Assembly (NCBI RefSeq): GCF_004514475.2
Contig: NZ_MYFO02000009.1
Location: forward strand, 62,001 to 126,000
Direction of reading: 5' to 3'
Source: Paenibacillus athensensis
GTDB lineage: Bacteria; Bacillota; Bacilli; Paenibacillales; NBRC-103111
Length of the DNA stretch: 64,000 bases
In this document: positions 19,638-29,809 of the stretch, in pieces
Numbering within the stretch: position 1 is the first letter of the stretch
Layout: every line of letters starts with the position of its first letter
The notes under the pieces: generated by a model
What the model was told of the DNA's origin: nothing
The model's input: the letters and a program-made list of their open reading frames with translations, nothing else
The model's database searches: none
Position numbers and translations under genes: made by a program

Positions 19638-19666
19638 TTTACATTTGTTCAATCGTGACATATAAT
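19638..19666 (+). promoter_or_regulatory. Promoter of the nucleoside transporter operon
   Basis: TTTACA (19638-19643), 17-bp spacer, consensus TATAAT (19661-19666). A perfect 10-bp inverted repeat, ACATTTGTTC (19641-19650) and GAACAAATGT (19676-19685), flanks the -10 box. Confidence 0.75.
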
Positions 19667-19674
19667 CAACTCAT

Positions 19675-19710
19675 GGAACAAATGTTCAAACAATGTTTAT
19701 CTAAATTTCA
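19675..19710. promoter_or_regulatory. Candidate DeoR operator (site D), at the transcription start
   Basis: GAACAAATGT (19676-19685), 15 bp, CTAAATTTCAATTTT (from 19701). The two blocks and their spacing are the same as at 7461-7500 before deoB. The location at +1 is suited to repression. Confidence 0.6.
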
Positions 19711-19820
19711 ATTTTGTTAGGGAGGGAACGCGAGGAATGTAAGCGCTATTTTATATAATCGCGTCAAGACGTTACCAAGCAGCCTAGTAGACCAACTATA
19801 TTGAGAGGGGTTTTATCGAA

Positions 19821-20873
19821 ATGAAGATTTTTAACAAACGTTTTATGGTATCTGCCGCAGCCATGATGGTGCTGACGCTCACGCTTTCCGCTTGCGGTCA
19901 GAAGCCGGCCGAAACGACGGCTCCGGCTGAAACGTCCAAGGCGGCGGCGACGGATGCCGGCGGCAGCAAGCTGAATATCGGCATGGTGACCGATATCGGC
20001 GGCGTGAACGACAACTCGTTTAACCAAAGCGCTTGGGAAGGCTTGCAAGCGTTCTCAAAGCAAAGCGGCGCTAAAGTCGAATATCTGCAAAGCCAAAGCG
20101 ACGCCGACTACGTATCCAACCTGAACCAGTTCGTCAAGGGCGGACGCAGCCTGACTTGGGGCATCGGCTTCATGATGGGTGACGCGATCAAGCAAGTAGC
20201 CGACCAGAACAAGGACGCCAAGCTGGCGATTATCGATTCGGAAGTTGACGCTCCCAACGTGGCATCCGTTACGTTCAAAGAAAACGAAGGCTCTTACCTC
20301 GTTGGCGCAGTGGCCGGCCTGATGACGAAAACGAACAAAATCGGTTTTGTCGGCGGTGCGGAAATTCCAGTCATCAAGCGCTTTGAGGTCGGCTTCGTAG
20401 CCGGTGTGAAAGCAGTTAATCCGGATGCGAAGGTCATCATCAACTACACCGGCGCATTCAACGCTCCGGACCAAGGCAAGGCCGCTGCCGCTACGATCTA
20501 CAACGACGGCGCCGACATCATTTTCCATGCAGCAGGCTCCACGGGCGACGGCGTGTTTAACGAAGCAAAAGAGCGCAAGAAAACAAACAAAGATATTTGG
20601 GTTATCGGCGTAGACAAAGACCAATCGGTGACATTCGGCAACGACATCACCTTGACATCGATGATGAAACGCGTAGACGAAGCTGTGATCCGGGTTTCCG
20701 ACGAACTGAACAAAAACGAGTTCAAAGGCGGTACGGTTGCGCTCGGTCTGGCTGAGCACGGTGTAGGCTTGCCTGCGAAAAACCCGAACATTCCCGATGA
20801 CGTGCTGAAAAAAGTACAAGAATTCGAGACGAAAATCGCCAAGGGCGAAATTGTTGTTCCTTCCGATAAATAA
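19821..20873 (+). CDS. nupN: BMP-family nucleoside-binding lipoprotein of an ABC transporter
   Basis: 350 residues. A lipoprotein signal ends in LTLSAC with the modified Cys at residue 25, then an Ala/Thr-rich linker. The rest is a BMP (Med/PnrA) type periplasmic-binding fold: IGMVTDIGGVNDNSFNQSAW, the GFMMGDAIKQVA region, GSYLVGAVAGLMTK and VIGVDKDQS. Family members bind purine or pyrimidine nucleosides and pass them to an ABC importer, whose ATPase and two permeases follow. Start ATG 19821 with GAGAGGGG upstream. A hairpin after the gene probably lowers expression of the downstream membrane subunits relative to the binding protein. Confidence 0.92.
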   Translation: MKIFNKRFMVSAAAMMVLTLTLSACGQKPAETTAPAETSKAAATDAGGSKLNIGMVTDIGGVNDNSFNQSAWEGLQAFSKQSGAKVEYLQSQSDADYVSNLNQFVKGGRSLTWGIGFMMGDAIKQVADQNKDAKLAIIDSEVDAPNVASVTFKENEGSYLVGAVAGLMTKTNKIGFVGGAEIPVIKRFEVGFVAGVKAVNPDAKVIINYTGAFNAPDQGKAAAATIYNDGADIIFHAAGSTGDGVFNEAKERKKTNKDIWVIGVDKDQSVTFGNDITLTSMMKRVDEAVIRVSDELNKNEFKGGTVALGLAEHGVGLPAKNPNIPDDVLKKVQEFETKIAKGEIVVPSDK

Positions 20874-20888
20874 ACCTATATATCTTGG

Positions 20889-20932
20889 ATACAAGGCTAG
20901 TTTTCTTTCCCGGGACTAGTCTTGTATTTTGC
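20889..20932 (+). terminator. Intra-operon attenuator-like hairpin
   Basis: ATACAAGGCTAGT (20889-20901) pairs fully, with one G-U, with ACTAGTCTTGTAT (20915-20927), followed by TTTT. Strong partial terminators or processing stems are common between binding-protein and ATPase genes. Confidence 0.65.
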
Positions 20933-20973
20933 CAAAAATCAAGTAAAAGCAAGGAAGAGCGGGTGATGTCAAG

Positions 20974-22515
20974 ATGCGGGAAACACAAACTGTCGTTGAA
21001 ATGCGAGGAATTACGAAGCGATTTCCCGGAATCGTCGCCAATGATTCGATCAGCTTTCAAGTGAAAAAGGGCGAGATCCACGCGCTGCTCGGTGAGAACG
21101 GCGCAGGCAAATCGACGCTGATGAATATTCTCTTCGGCTTGTACGAGCCGGACGAAGGCCAGATTCTCATCAATGAGCAGCCGGTGAACATTTCCGACCC
21201 GAAGGCGGCCATTGAGCTGGGCATCGGCATGATCCATCAGCATTTCATGCTGATCGAGCCTTACAGCGTCGTGCAAAATATCATTCTCGGCAACGAGCCG
21301 AAGAAGGGCGTGACGATCGATTATGGTCAGGCTGTGCGCCGCGTGCGGGAGCTGTCGGCCAAGTACGGACTGCAGGTCGAGCCGAACCAGCTGATCAAGG
21401 ATATCTCGGTCGGGATGCAACAGCGGGTGGAAATTCTGAAAACGCTGTATCGGGGTGCGGACATTTTGATTTTCGACGAGCCCACCGCCGTGCTGACTCC
21501 GCAGGAAATTCAGGAGTTGATGAAAATCATGCGCAGTCTGGTCGAGGAAGGCAAGACGATTATCCTGATTACGCACAAGCTGAAGGAAATTATGGCCGTA
21601 TGCGACGGGGTGACGATCATTCGCCGGGGCAAGGTTATCGACAGCGTGCGGGTCAAGGAGACGACGCCGGATGAGCTGGCTGCCAAGATGGTCGGCCGGC
21701 AAATTAGCTTCTCGGTGGACAAGGAGGAGGCGACGCCCGGCAGGACGATTCTGAAGCTGTCGAATGTGGAAGCGCTGGACAGCCGGGGCATTCCCGCGCT
21801 ACAGAAGCTGTCCTTCGAGCTGAAGGCGGGAGAAATTCTCGGCATCGCCGGCGTGGAGGGCAACGGCCAGCGTGAGCTGATCGAGGCGATCACCGGACTG
21901 CGGCGCATCGACCGCGGCGAGATCGTGCTGAACGGCAAGCCGATCCAGAATGCCCGGCCGCGCCAGATCAAGGAAGCCCGGGTCGGCTATATTCCGGAGG
22001 ATCGGCAGAAGCGCGGCCTGGTGCTTGATTTTACGGTAAGCGAAAATACGGTGCTAAAGGATTATTATCAGCCTGAATTTTGCAAAAATGAATTTCTGAA
22101 CTACGAGGCGATCGGCAAGCATGCGATTCGTCTGATCGAGGAATACGACGTCCGCACGCCAAGCGAAACGACGCCTGCCCGAGCCCTGTCCGGGGGCAAT
22201 CAGCAGAAAATCATCATCGCTCGCGAAGTCGACGGCGACCCGGATCTGCTGATCGCGACGCAGCCTACGCGCGGACTGGACGTCGGCGCCATCGAGTTTA
22301 TTCATAAGAAGCTCGTGGAGCAGCGCGACAAAGGCAAGGCCGTCCTGCTCTATTCGCTGGAGCTGGAGGAAATTATGAATCTGTCCGACCGGATTGCGGT
22401 CATGTATGAAGGGCGAATCGTCGGTATTGTCGATCCGCGCACGACGACCGAGCAGGAGATCGGCCTGATGATGTCGGGCAGCGGGAAAACGGCGCAGGGA
22501 GAGGAGAGCGCATGA
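20974..22515 (+). CDS. nupO: Nucleoside ABC transporter, duplicated ATP-binding protein
   Basis: 513 residues with two ABC ATPase domains, as in the sugar/nucleoside class of importers. The first has Walker [10 protein letters not shown] (about residue 40) and Walker [15 protein letters not shown]. The second has the variant [10 protein letters not shown] in place of a standard Walker A and an ALSGGNQQK signature with [11 protein letters not shown], typical of this family. It energises import with the two permeases encoded next. ATG 20974 is some distance from the AGGAAG ribosome-binding sequence, so a nearer weak site may be used. Its stop codon overlaps the next start (ATGA). Confidence 0.92.
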   Translation: MRETQTVVEMRGITKRFPGIVANDSISFQVKKGEIHALLGENGAGKSTLMNILFGLYEPDEGQILINEQPVNISDPKAAIELGIGMIHQHFMLIEPYSVVQNIILGNEPKKGVTIDYGQAVRRVRELSAKYGLQVEPNQLIKDISVGMQQRVEILKTLYRGADILIFDEPTAVLTPQEIQELMKIMRSLVEEGKTIILITHKLKEIMAVCDGVTIIRRGKVIDSVRVKETTPDELAAKMVGRQISFSVDKEEATPGRTILKLSNVEALDSRGIPALQKLSFELKAGEILGIAGVEGNGQRELIEAITGLRRIDRGEIVLNGKPIQNARPRQIKEARVGYIPEDRQKRGLVLDFTVSENTVLKDYYQPEFCKNEFLNYEAIGKHAIRLIEEYDVRTPSETTPARALSGGNQQKIIIAREVDGDPDLLIATQPTRGLDVGAIEFIHKKLVEQRDKGKAVLLYSLELEEIMNLSDRIAVMYEGRIVGIVDPRTTTEQEIGLMMSGSGKTAQGEESA

Positions 22516-23582
22516 GACATTTCGTCAAAGGGTTGTTTCGGGAATCTTCGTTAATTTCACTGATTTCCATCTTTTTGGGATTGTTTCTCGGGGCCTTGAT
22601 CATGCTGACGGGTCAATATAATCCGTTTCATGCTTATGCGTCGTTGTTCAATAAATCGTTCGGCGATTTGTACAGCATCGGGGAATCGATCCGGCAGCTG
22701 ACGCCGCTGATTTTTACCGGATTGTCCGTCGCTTTTGCGTTTCGGACAGGCTTGTTTAATATCGGGGCGGAGGGCCAGTTCATTATGGGCGCGCTGGCGG
22801 CGGATTTTGTCGGCATTCAGCTGCATCTGCCCTGGTATCTACACATTCCGCTGGCGGTTGTTGCGGGCGGTTTGCTGGGCGGTCTGTGGGGCTCAATCGC
22901 CGGATATTTGAAGGCAGTGCGCGGCGTGCACGAGGTCATCACGACGATCATGCTCAACTGGATCGCACTCCACATTTCGAACTATTTCGTCAAGGCTTAT
23001 CTTCTGGAACCCGGGCAGATGCGTTCGAAGTTCATCGACAAAAGCGTATGGCTGTCGTCGCCGGGCTTGTCCGCGTTGTTCGGCAATTCCCGCATTCATT
23101 ACGGCATCGTCATCGCCTTGATTTTGGCGGTACTGTTCTACGTTATTTTGTGGAAAACGAAAACGGGCTACGAGCTGCGCGCCGTCGGCTTCAGTCCCGA
23201 AGCCTCGGAGTACGCCGGCATCAACGTGAACGCCAACATCGTCAAAGCCATGTTCGTCAGCGGCATTTTTGCCGGCGTCGGCGGCGCCTGCGAGGTGCTG
23301 GGCGTGTTCCATTATCAGGCGATCAATACGTCGTTTCCCGGCTACGGCATGATGGGCATTGCCGTCGCTCTGATCGGCCGCAACACGCCGGTGGGCACGA
23401 TTTTGAGCGCGATCCTGCTCGGCGTGTTGACCTACGGCGCATCCGGTATGAAGTTCGGGGCCGGCGTACCGGAGGAGCTGATCAATATCATCATTGCGCT
23501 GATCATTTTCTTCGTGGCGGCCAGCGGTATCGTGAAGCTGCTGCTCAAGCAGTTTGCAAAAAGGAATAAGGACGTGATATAG
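22512..23582 (+). CDS. nupP: Nucleoside ABC transporter permease 1
   Basis: 356 residues with about nine membrane helices, of the BPD_transp_2 type that partners BMP-family binding proteins. Conserved [20 protein letters not shown] (about residues 83-102) and the EAA-like cytoplasmic loop [14 protein letters not shown] are present. The first codons overlap the end of the ATPase gene by four bases, so translation is coupled. It forms the membrane channel with the next gene product. Confidence 0.92.
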   Translation: MRHFVKGLFRESSLISLISIFLGLFLGALIMLTGQYNPFHAYASLFNKSFGDLYSIGESIRQLTPLIFTGLSVAFAFRTGLFNIGAEGQFIMGALAADFVGIQLHLPWYLHIPLAVVAGGLLGGLWGSIAGYLKAVRGVHEVITTIMLNWIALHISNYFVKAYLLEPGQMRSKFIDKSVWLSSPGLSALFGNSRIHYGIVIALILAVLFYVILWKTKTGYELRAVGFSPEASEYAGINVNANIVKAMFVSGIFAGVGGACEVLGVFHYQAINTSFPGYGMMGIAVALIGRNTPVGTILSAILLGVLTYGASGMKFGAGVPEELINIIIALIIFFVAASGIVKLLLKQFAKRNKDVI

Positions 23583-23584
23583 CC

Positions 23585-24967
<1,383 letters not shown>

Positions 24968-24968
<1 letters not shown>

Positions 24969-25141
24969 TGGAAATGAAAGAAGTTATATTCGCATTGCTG
25001 GGCGGCGTGATTGTCGGAGCGTTGTTCAAGTTTGTCAAAATGCCGCTGCCTGCGCCGCCGGTGCTGTCCGGCGTGATGGGCGTGGCAGGGGTTTATTTGG
25101 GCGGCAAGGTTGTGGAGTGGCTGGGCAAAGCCTTTGTATGA
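24968..25141 (+). CDS. XapX-domain small membrane protein
   Basis: 57 residues, MEMKEVIFALLGGVIVGALF... with two hydrophobic helices and the family centre PLPAPPVLSGVMGVAGVYLG. This is the XapX (DUF1427) pattern, first named from a xanthosine-utilisation locus. It overlaps the cdd stop codon by one base and ends the transporter operon. It probably assists nucleoside transport or membrane assembly; the function is not known. Confidence 0.8.
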
Positions 25142-25147
25142 ATTGGA

Positions 25148-25176
25148 TTGCCTTTTTTCGCTAACGCTCGTATAAT
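25148..25176 (+). promoter_or_regulatory. Promoter of deoR and the microcompartment operon
   Basis: TTGCCT (25148-25153), 17-bp spacer, consensus TATAAT (25171-25176). The operator at 25182-25216 lies immediately downstream. Confidence 0.65.
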
Positions 25177-25181
25177 GAAGA

Positions 25182-25216
25182 TGAAATTATGTAAAACGTT
25201 GATGAACATAATTTCA
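25182..25216. promoter_or_regulatory. Candidate DeoR operator (site A), autoregulatory
   Basis: Perfect 10-bp inverted repeat TGAAATTATG (25182-25191) / CATAATTTCA (25207-25216) with a 15-bp spacer, placed over the predicted transcription start. The copy at 19488 differs at one position in the half-sites. Confidence 0.7.
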
Positions 25217-25242
25217 ATTAAAACAAATACGGGTGAGTCCAT

Positions 25243-26187
25243 ATGGCCGGAGACAAAATCGAGAAAATTATTGAAGCGGTTCGCATGTATTATCAGTTGG
25301 ATTACAGCCAGCAGGATATCGCCAAGAAGCTGGGGGTATCGCGTCCTACGGTATCGCGGTTCTTGCAGCAAGCGAAAGCTGAAGGAATCGTGCAGATCAA
25401 GATCATGGACCCTACCGCCAACAACGAGCTTATCGCTCAAGAGTTGCGCGAGAGATTTGGGCTGAAGCATGCCGTCGTCACGGGAGTTCCCCGATATGAC
25501 GAGAGGATTGTTAAAAAGTATTTGGGTGAGGCTGCGGCAGAATATTTACATGAAGCGGTGAATGACGGCGACACGGTCGCTACATCATGGGGGACGACGC
25601 TTTTCGAGGTTGCCACCAATCTGCAAAACAAGCACGTGAAGGATGTGCGCGTCGTTCAATTAAACGGCGGCGTCAGCTATTCGGAGACCAATACGTATGC
25701 GTCGGAAATTGTCCACCTCTTTGGTCACGCCTACAATACGATGCCGTATTTTCTCCCGTTGCCCGCCATCGTCGATCATGCCGTGGTCAAACAAGCGATT
25801 GAAGCCGACAGACATATCCGCAAAATCCTCGATATGGGCAAGAACGCCAACTTGGCCGTATTCACTGTTGGCGTGCCGACGGATGATTCCGTGCTGATCA
25901 AAACGAACTATTTTTCCAAAAGTGATCTGGACATTATTCATACCAAGGGGGTCGGCGACATTTGCTCCCGGTTCATCGACCTGGAAGGCAACATTTGCAG
26001 CGATGAGATCAACCGCCGCACGATCGGCATTGAGTTGTCCGACCTGCGCGCTAAGGAGCAGTCGATTCTGGTGGCCGGGGGCTTCAAGAAGGTTGACGCC
26101 ATTTACGGCACACTGCGCGGCAAATACGCCAACGTGCTGATTACCGACCAATTCACCGCCAAGCATTTGCTGGACTACCCTTCTTGA
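25243..26187 (+). CDS. deoR: DeoR-type (SorC family) deoxyribonucleoside regulator
   Basis: 314 residues. The N-terminal helix-turn-helix, YYQLDYSQQDIAKKLGVSRP, continues into TVSRFLQ and resembles B. subtilis DeoR, which belongs to the SorC family. The rest (about 60-310) is a sugar-phosphate-binding domain with TSWGTTLFE, VVQLNGG and VGVPTDDS motifs. B. subtilis DeoR is a repressor released by deoxyribose 5-phosphate. ATG 25243 is chosen; the ribosome-binding site is weak (GGGTGAG), which would keep the regulator low. It is the first gene of the microcompartment operon and has an operator-like site at its own promoter. Confidence 0.9.
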   Translation: MAGDKIEKIIEAVRMYYQLDYSQQDIAKKLGVSRPTVSRFLQQAKAEGIVQIKIMDPTANNELIAQELRERFGLKHAVVTGVPRYDERIVKKYLGEAAAEYLHEAVNDGDTVATSWGTTLFEVATNLQNKHVKDVRVVQLNGGVSYSETNTYASEIVHLFGHAYNTMPYFLPLPAIVDHAVVKQAIEADRHIRKILDMGKNANLAVFTVGVPTDDSVLIKTNYFSKSDLDIIHTKGVGDICSRFIDLEGNICSDEINRRTIGIELSDLRAKEQSILVAGGFKKVDAIYGTLRGKYANVLITDQFTAKHLLDYPS

Positions 26188-26200
26188 AGGAGGTGAAACC

Positions 26201-26839
26201 ATGAATGAAGAGGAGCTGGCCCTGCTGATCGAACGGACGGTGCGCGATACGCTGGAGCGCAAGCCGACGGATGAAATTCCGATCGGGGTTTCCAACCGCC
26301 ACGTTCATTTGTCGCCGGAAGCGGTGGAGCGGCTGTTCGGCTCGAAGGACGCTCTGACCAAGCTGAAGGATTTGTCGCAGCCCGGTCAGTTTGCCTGTAA
26401 CGAAACCGTCACACTGATCGGTCCCAAGGGGCGCATCGAACGGGTGCGCATCCTTGGGCCGGCGCGCGGCGACACACAGGTGGAAATCTCGCTGTTCGAC
26501 GGATTTACGTTGGGCATCGCTCCGCCGATCCGCGATTCCGGCGATATCGCCGGAACGCCGGGTCTGGTGCTGCAGGGACCCCGCGGTCAATTGACCATTG
26601 GACAAGGCGTCATCTGCGCGGCCCGGCATATCCATATGCACCCGGCGGATGCCGAGGCGTTCGGTGTGCGGAACGGCCAGCGCGTGAGCGTTAGGGTCGG
26701 CGGTCCGCGCGCGCTGACGATGGATAACGTGCTGATCCGCGTATCCGAGAAGTATCGGCTGGAGATGCACATTGATCTGGACGAAGCGAATGCGGGCCGC
26801 ATTCGCACCGGGCAAATCGGCGTGCTGCTCCAGTCGTAG
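26201..26839 (+). CDS. pduL: PduL-type phosphotransacylase, microcompartment cargo
   Basis: 212 residues. It converts acetyl-CoA to acetyl-phosphate and recycles CoA inside the shell. Residues 1-20 (EEELALLIERTVRDTLE) form an amphipathic helix of the encapsulation-peptide type. The two PduL half-domains follow, with zinc ligands in SNRHVHLS (about 31-38) and CAARHIHMHP (about 143-152). ATG 26201 has GAAGGAGGTG upstream and lies 13 bp after deoR. Acetate kinase is not encoded in the window. Confidence 0.93.
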   Translation: MNEEELALLIERTVRDTLERKPTDEIPIGVSNRHVHLSPEAVERLFGSKDALTKLKDLSQPGQFACNETVTLIGPKGRIERVRILGPARGDTQVEISLFDGFTLGIAPPIRDSGDIAGTPGLVLQGPRGQLTIGQGVICAARHIHMHPADAEAFGVRNGQRVSVRVGGPRALTMDNVLIRVSEKYRLEMHIDLDEANAGRIRTGQIGVLLQS

Positions 26840-26855
26840 GAGAAGGAGGCGAACT

Positions 26856-27620
26856 ATGAATCTGGAAGAACGCGTGACCGCCATTGTTCGCCAAGCCGTG
26901 CAGGAATACCTGAGGCGTCTGGAGCGGCCGCAGGCCCGCCGTGAAAGCAAGCGCGTGCTCGTGCTGCACACGGACGGGCAGAACGCCGGCAGCGTCGACG
27001 GCTTCATTCGCGGCCTCGGCGGCGTATGCCAGGCGACGCTGGCGTATTGCGGCGTTCCGCCCGCAGCCGATGCCGCCGCGTTCGGCGCTTGCCCGGCCGT
27101 GTCGCTCGCGGGCGGCGATCGCGCCGCCTGGAGCGCCGCCGCAGCCGACGCCGATATCGTCGTCGCGCCGACGCTGCGGCTCGGCCAGCTGGCCAAGCTT
27201 GCCGGCCTGCAGGACGACGATCCTGTTTCCGGCACGCTGATAGAGGCGCTGCTGCGCGGCAAGGACGTCGTCGCGGCGAGCAGCTTCGTCCTGCCGCCGG
27301 GCGCGCAGAAGCTGGCCGTGCCGGCCGTCGTTCGTGACGCCGTGGAGGGGCACTTTCGCCAGATCGCGTCGTACGGCGTGCACATCGCGCCCTTCGCCAA
27401 GCTGGCGCAGCGGGTCCGGGCGCTTTGCAGCGCCGAGCGCAGCCTGGCGAGGCCTCTGGTCCACGCCCGGCACGTGCGCGATTGGGCGGACGAAGGGGAA
27501 ACCCGCGTGACGCTGCCGCCGCGCAGCATGGTCACTCCGCTGGCCAGGGACGAAGCGAAGCTGCTTGGCATCGAATGGACGCGGGACGCAACGCCGAACG
27601 GCAAGGAGGACAAGCTATGA
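26856..27620 (+). CDS. Unrecognised microcompartment-associated protein with encapsulation-like helix
   Basis: 254 residues. The N-terminus (NLEERVTAIVRQAVQEYLRR) is an amphipathic helix like those of the other cargo proteins here. The middle (about 30-190) looks like a Rossmann-type alpha/beta fold: VLVLHTDGQNAG, ADIVVAPTLRLGQLAKLAGL and KDVVAASSF. This resembles flavoprotein (PF02441)-like proteins sometimes found in BMC loci, but the match is weak. Start ATG 26856 follows AAGGAGG; the frame is open further upstream. The last bases overlap the following shell gene (ATGA). Catalytic activity cannot be assigned from sequence reading alone. Confidence 0.7.
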   Translation: MNLEERVTAIVRQAVQEYLRRLERPQARRESKRVLVLHTDGQNAGSVDGFIRGLGGVCQATLAYCGVPPAADAAAFGACPAVSLAGGDRAAWSAAAADADIVVAPTLRLGQLAKLAGLQDDDPVSGTLIEALLRGKDVVAASSFVLPPGAQKLAVPAVVRDAVEGHFRQIASYGVHIAPFAKLAQRVRALCSAERSLARPLVHARHVRDWADEGETRVTLPPRSMVTPLARDEAKLLGIEWTRDATPNGKEDKL

Positions 27621-27919
27621 ATATTTGCCGTGTGATCGGTACGGTCGTATCGACGACCAAGGACGAGAAGCTGATCGGCAAAAAGCTGCTGATCGTCGAG
27701 CCCGTCCATATGGCGACGCAGGCGCCGGACGGCAAGCCGCTTGTCGCGATCGATACCGTGCACGCCGGCGAAGGGGAAATCGTCATGGTCGTCAGCGGAA
27801 GCTCGGCCAGACAGACGAAGATCACCCAAGGCGTGCCGGTGGACGCCACCATCATCGCCATTGTCGATACGATTGAGTTGAATGGAGAAACCACCTTCAG
27901 CAAACATGAAACGAGGTGA
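27617..27919 (+). CDS. BMC-P shell protein (EutN/CcmL family), copy 1
   Basis: 100 residues. Pentamer-forming vertex protein of the shell: VIGTVVSTTKDEKLIGKKLL at the N-terminus, [20 protein letters not shown] in the middle and VDATIIAIVDTIEL near the end are standard for EutN/CcmL. It overlaps the preceding gene by four bases. It is the first of three such paralogues in the locus. Confidence 0.93.
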   Translation: MNICRVIGTVVSTTKDEKLIGKKLLIVEPVHMATQAPDGKPLVAIDTVHAGEGEIVMVVSGSSARQTKITQGVPVDATIIAIVDTIELNGETTFSKHETR

Positions 27920-27924
27920 GTCAT

Positions 27925-29358
27925 TTGAGCATTTCAGAAGCGGATATCCGCCAGATCGTGGCCCAGGTCATCGGCAAGCTTGGAGGTCAAGGGCTTGAGC
28001 CGTCCGCCCCCGCCGCCGGTCCGGGCATCGCTATGGAGCACGGTGTGTTCGCGACCGTGGATGAAGCCGTGGAAGCGGCCGTCGTCGCCTTCGGCGAATT
28101 CAGCCATATGCCGGGCGCCCGGCGGGAAGCGATCATCGGCCGGATGCGAGAAACGGCGTTGGCCCATGCCGAGGAGCTGGCCGAGCTGGCCGTCAAGGAA
28201 ACCGGATTGGGCCGCGTGGCCGACAAGATCGCCAAGAACAAGCTGGCTGCCGTGAAAACCCCCGGGCTGGAGGATCTGGCGTCGAGCTCCTACACCGGTG
28301 ACGACGGCATGACGCTGCTCGAATATACGCCGTTCGGCGTCATCGGCTCGATTACGCCGACGACGAATCCGGCGGCCACGATTATCAACAACGGCATCTC
28401 CATGATTGCCGCGGGCAACGCGGTCGTGTTCAACCCGCATCCGAGCGCCAAAGCCGTTTCGATTCGCGCCATGCAGCTGCTCAATCAGGCGATTGTCGCC
28501 GAGGGCGGTCCGCGCAATCTGCTGACCAGCGTCGCCGAGCCTACGCTTGAAACGAGCGAAGCGCTGATGAAGCATCCGCGCATCAATGCGCTGGTCGTCA
28601 CCGGCGGAGGGGCCGTTGTGAAGGCCGCTTTGACCTCGGGCAAAAAGGTCATTGCCGCCGGTCCCGGCAACCCCCCGGTTGTCGTGGACGAAACTGCGGA
28701 TCTCGCACAGGCCGGCCGAGACATCGTGCTGGGCGCCAGCTTTGACAACAACGTGCTGTGCACGGCCGAAAAGGAAGTGTTCGTCGTCGAATCCGTCGCC
28801 AGCTCCCTTAAAGCCGAGATGATCAAGAACGGCGCGTACGAGGTCAAAGGCACCCAACTGGCCAAGCTGCTTGAACTGATTTTGGTCAAGATGGACGATA
28901 AAGATAAATATATGCCAAATAAACGGTATGTAGGAAAAAGCGCCGACCTCATACTGAAAGAAATCGGCGTAAATACAAATGAATCTACCAAACTTATTAT
29001 AGCAGAAACAGCGGATAATCATCCACTTGTATATACGGAAATGCTGATGCCGGTACTGCCGATCGTTCGGGTGCCGAACGTGGACGCGGCGATTCAAAGC
29101 GCAATTAAAGCGGAAAAAGGCAACCGCCATACGGCGATTATGCATTCGCAAAACATTCGCAACCTGACCAAGATGGCCAAAGCGCTGCAAGCGACGATTT
29201 TCGTTAAAAATGGACCGTCCTACGCCGGACTCGGCTTCGGCGGAGAAGGCTACACGACGTTGACGATCGCCGGTCCGACAGGCGAGGGCTTGACCTCGGC
29301 CCGCACCTTTACCCGGAAGCGCCGCTGCGTGCTCGTAGACGGCTTCCGCATCGTGTAG
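27925..29358 (+). CDS. CoA-acylating aldehyde dehydrogenase (PduP/EutE-like), microcompartment cargo
   Basis: 477 residues. It should oxidise acetaldehyde released by DeoC to acetyl-CoA with NAD+ and CoA. Residues 2-15 (SISEADIRQIVAQVI) form an encapsulation-peptide helix, followed by a short Pro/Ala linker. The catalytic Cys lies in FDNNVLCTAEKEVFVV (about residue 278), and the NAD-binding region includes TPTTNPAATIINN. The frame is open from GTG 27916, but TTG 27925 has GAGGTGA at the right distance. With PduL it makes acetyl-phosphate. A companion alcohol dehydrogenase for NADH recycling is not seen in the window. Confidence 0.93.
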   Translation: MSISEADIRQIVAQVIGKLGGQGLEPSAPAAGPGIAMEHGVFATVDEAVEAAVVAFGEFSHMPGARREAIIGRMRETALAHAEELAELAVKETGLGRVADKIAKNKLAAVKTPGLEDLASSSYTGDDGMTLLEYTPFGVIGSITPTTNPAATIINNGISMIAAGNAVVFNPHPSAKAVSIRAMQLLNQAIVAEGGPRNLLTSVAEPTLETSEALMKHPRINALVVTGGGAVVKAALTSGKKVIAAGPGNPPVVVDETADLAQAGRDIVLGASFDNNVLCTAEKEVFVVESVASSLKAEMIKNGAYEVKGTQLAKLLELILVKMDDKDKYMPNKRYVGKSADLILKEIGVNTNESTKLIIAETADNHPLVYTEMLMPVLPIVRVPNVDAAIQSAIKAEKGNRHTAIMHSQNIRNLTKMAKALQATIFVKNGPSYAGLGFGGEGYTTLTIAGPTGEGLTSARTFTRKRRCVLVDGFRIV

Positions 29359-29495
29359 CGGCATAGAGGAGTGTGAGGCCCATGATCGGCAAATCGACAG
29401 GAAGCCGGCGCACGGCGGCTGCCCGAAAAACGGCGGCGGCGGTGCGGCCCGGCGAGCAACAACCCCACAATGAAGCCCAAGGAGGCAGATCGACG
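29359..29495 (+). other. Gap before BMC-H 1, possible N-terminal extension
   Basis: The 137 bp are in frame with the BMC-H gene and free of stops from ATG 29373, which has GAGGAG upstream. Translated, it would add 41 Arg/Ala/Lys-rich residues that do not look like BMC-H. The strong AAGGAGG directly before ATG 29496 argues that this is a non-coding spacer. Confidence 0.45.
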
Positions 29496-29777
29496 ATGAA
29501 AGAAGCATTGGGAATGATCGAAACAAAAGGATTGACAGGTGCCGTTGAAGCGGCGGACGCCATGGTGAAGGCTGCGAATGTTACGCTGGTTGGCAAAGTA
29601 CTTACAGGCGGGGGTCTGGTGGCCGTTATGGTGCGCGGCGACGTAGGGGCGGTCAAGGCCGCTACGGAAGCCGGCGCGGAAGCGGCCCGCCGCATTGGCG
29701 ACGTCGTATCTGTGCACGTGATCCCAAGACCGCACAGCGAAGTGGAGAGCATATTGCCGCAGGTGAAAGCGGAGTAA
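29496..29777 (+). CDS. BMC-H shell protein, copy 1
   Basis: 93 residues, hexamer-forming facet protein of the PduA/EutM type: [20 protein letters not shown], the pore-region [20 protein letters not shown] and [15 protein letters not shown] 29496 is preceded by AAGGAGGCAG. A second BMC-H at 31423 is closely similar. Together with three BMC-P proteins it builds the shell. Confidence 0.95.
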   Translation: MKEALGMIETKGLTGAVEAADAMVKAANVTLVGKVLTGGGLVAVMVRGDVGAVKAATEAGAEAARRIGDVVSVHVIPRPHSEVESILPQVKAE

Positions 29778-29809
29778 TCCGCTAACCGGGCATATCGGAC
29801 GAATAGCTT

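Larger units (their letters stand above)
19487..19820. other. Regulatory region of the nucleoside transporter operon
   Basis: AT-rich, no gene. It holds two operator-like sites (19488-19522 and 19675-19710), a strong promoter, and an isolated palindrome TGAAATTTCA (19583-19592). The leader from the predicted start to the ATG is about 150 nt. Confidence 0.6.

Noticed and set aside
29373-29495. N-terminal extension of BMC-H copy 1
   Set aside because: The strong ribosome-binding site at ATG 29496 and the similarity to BMC-H copy 2 favour the short form; kept only as a low-confidence note.
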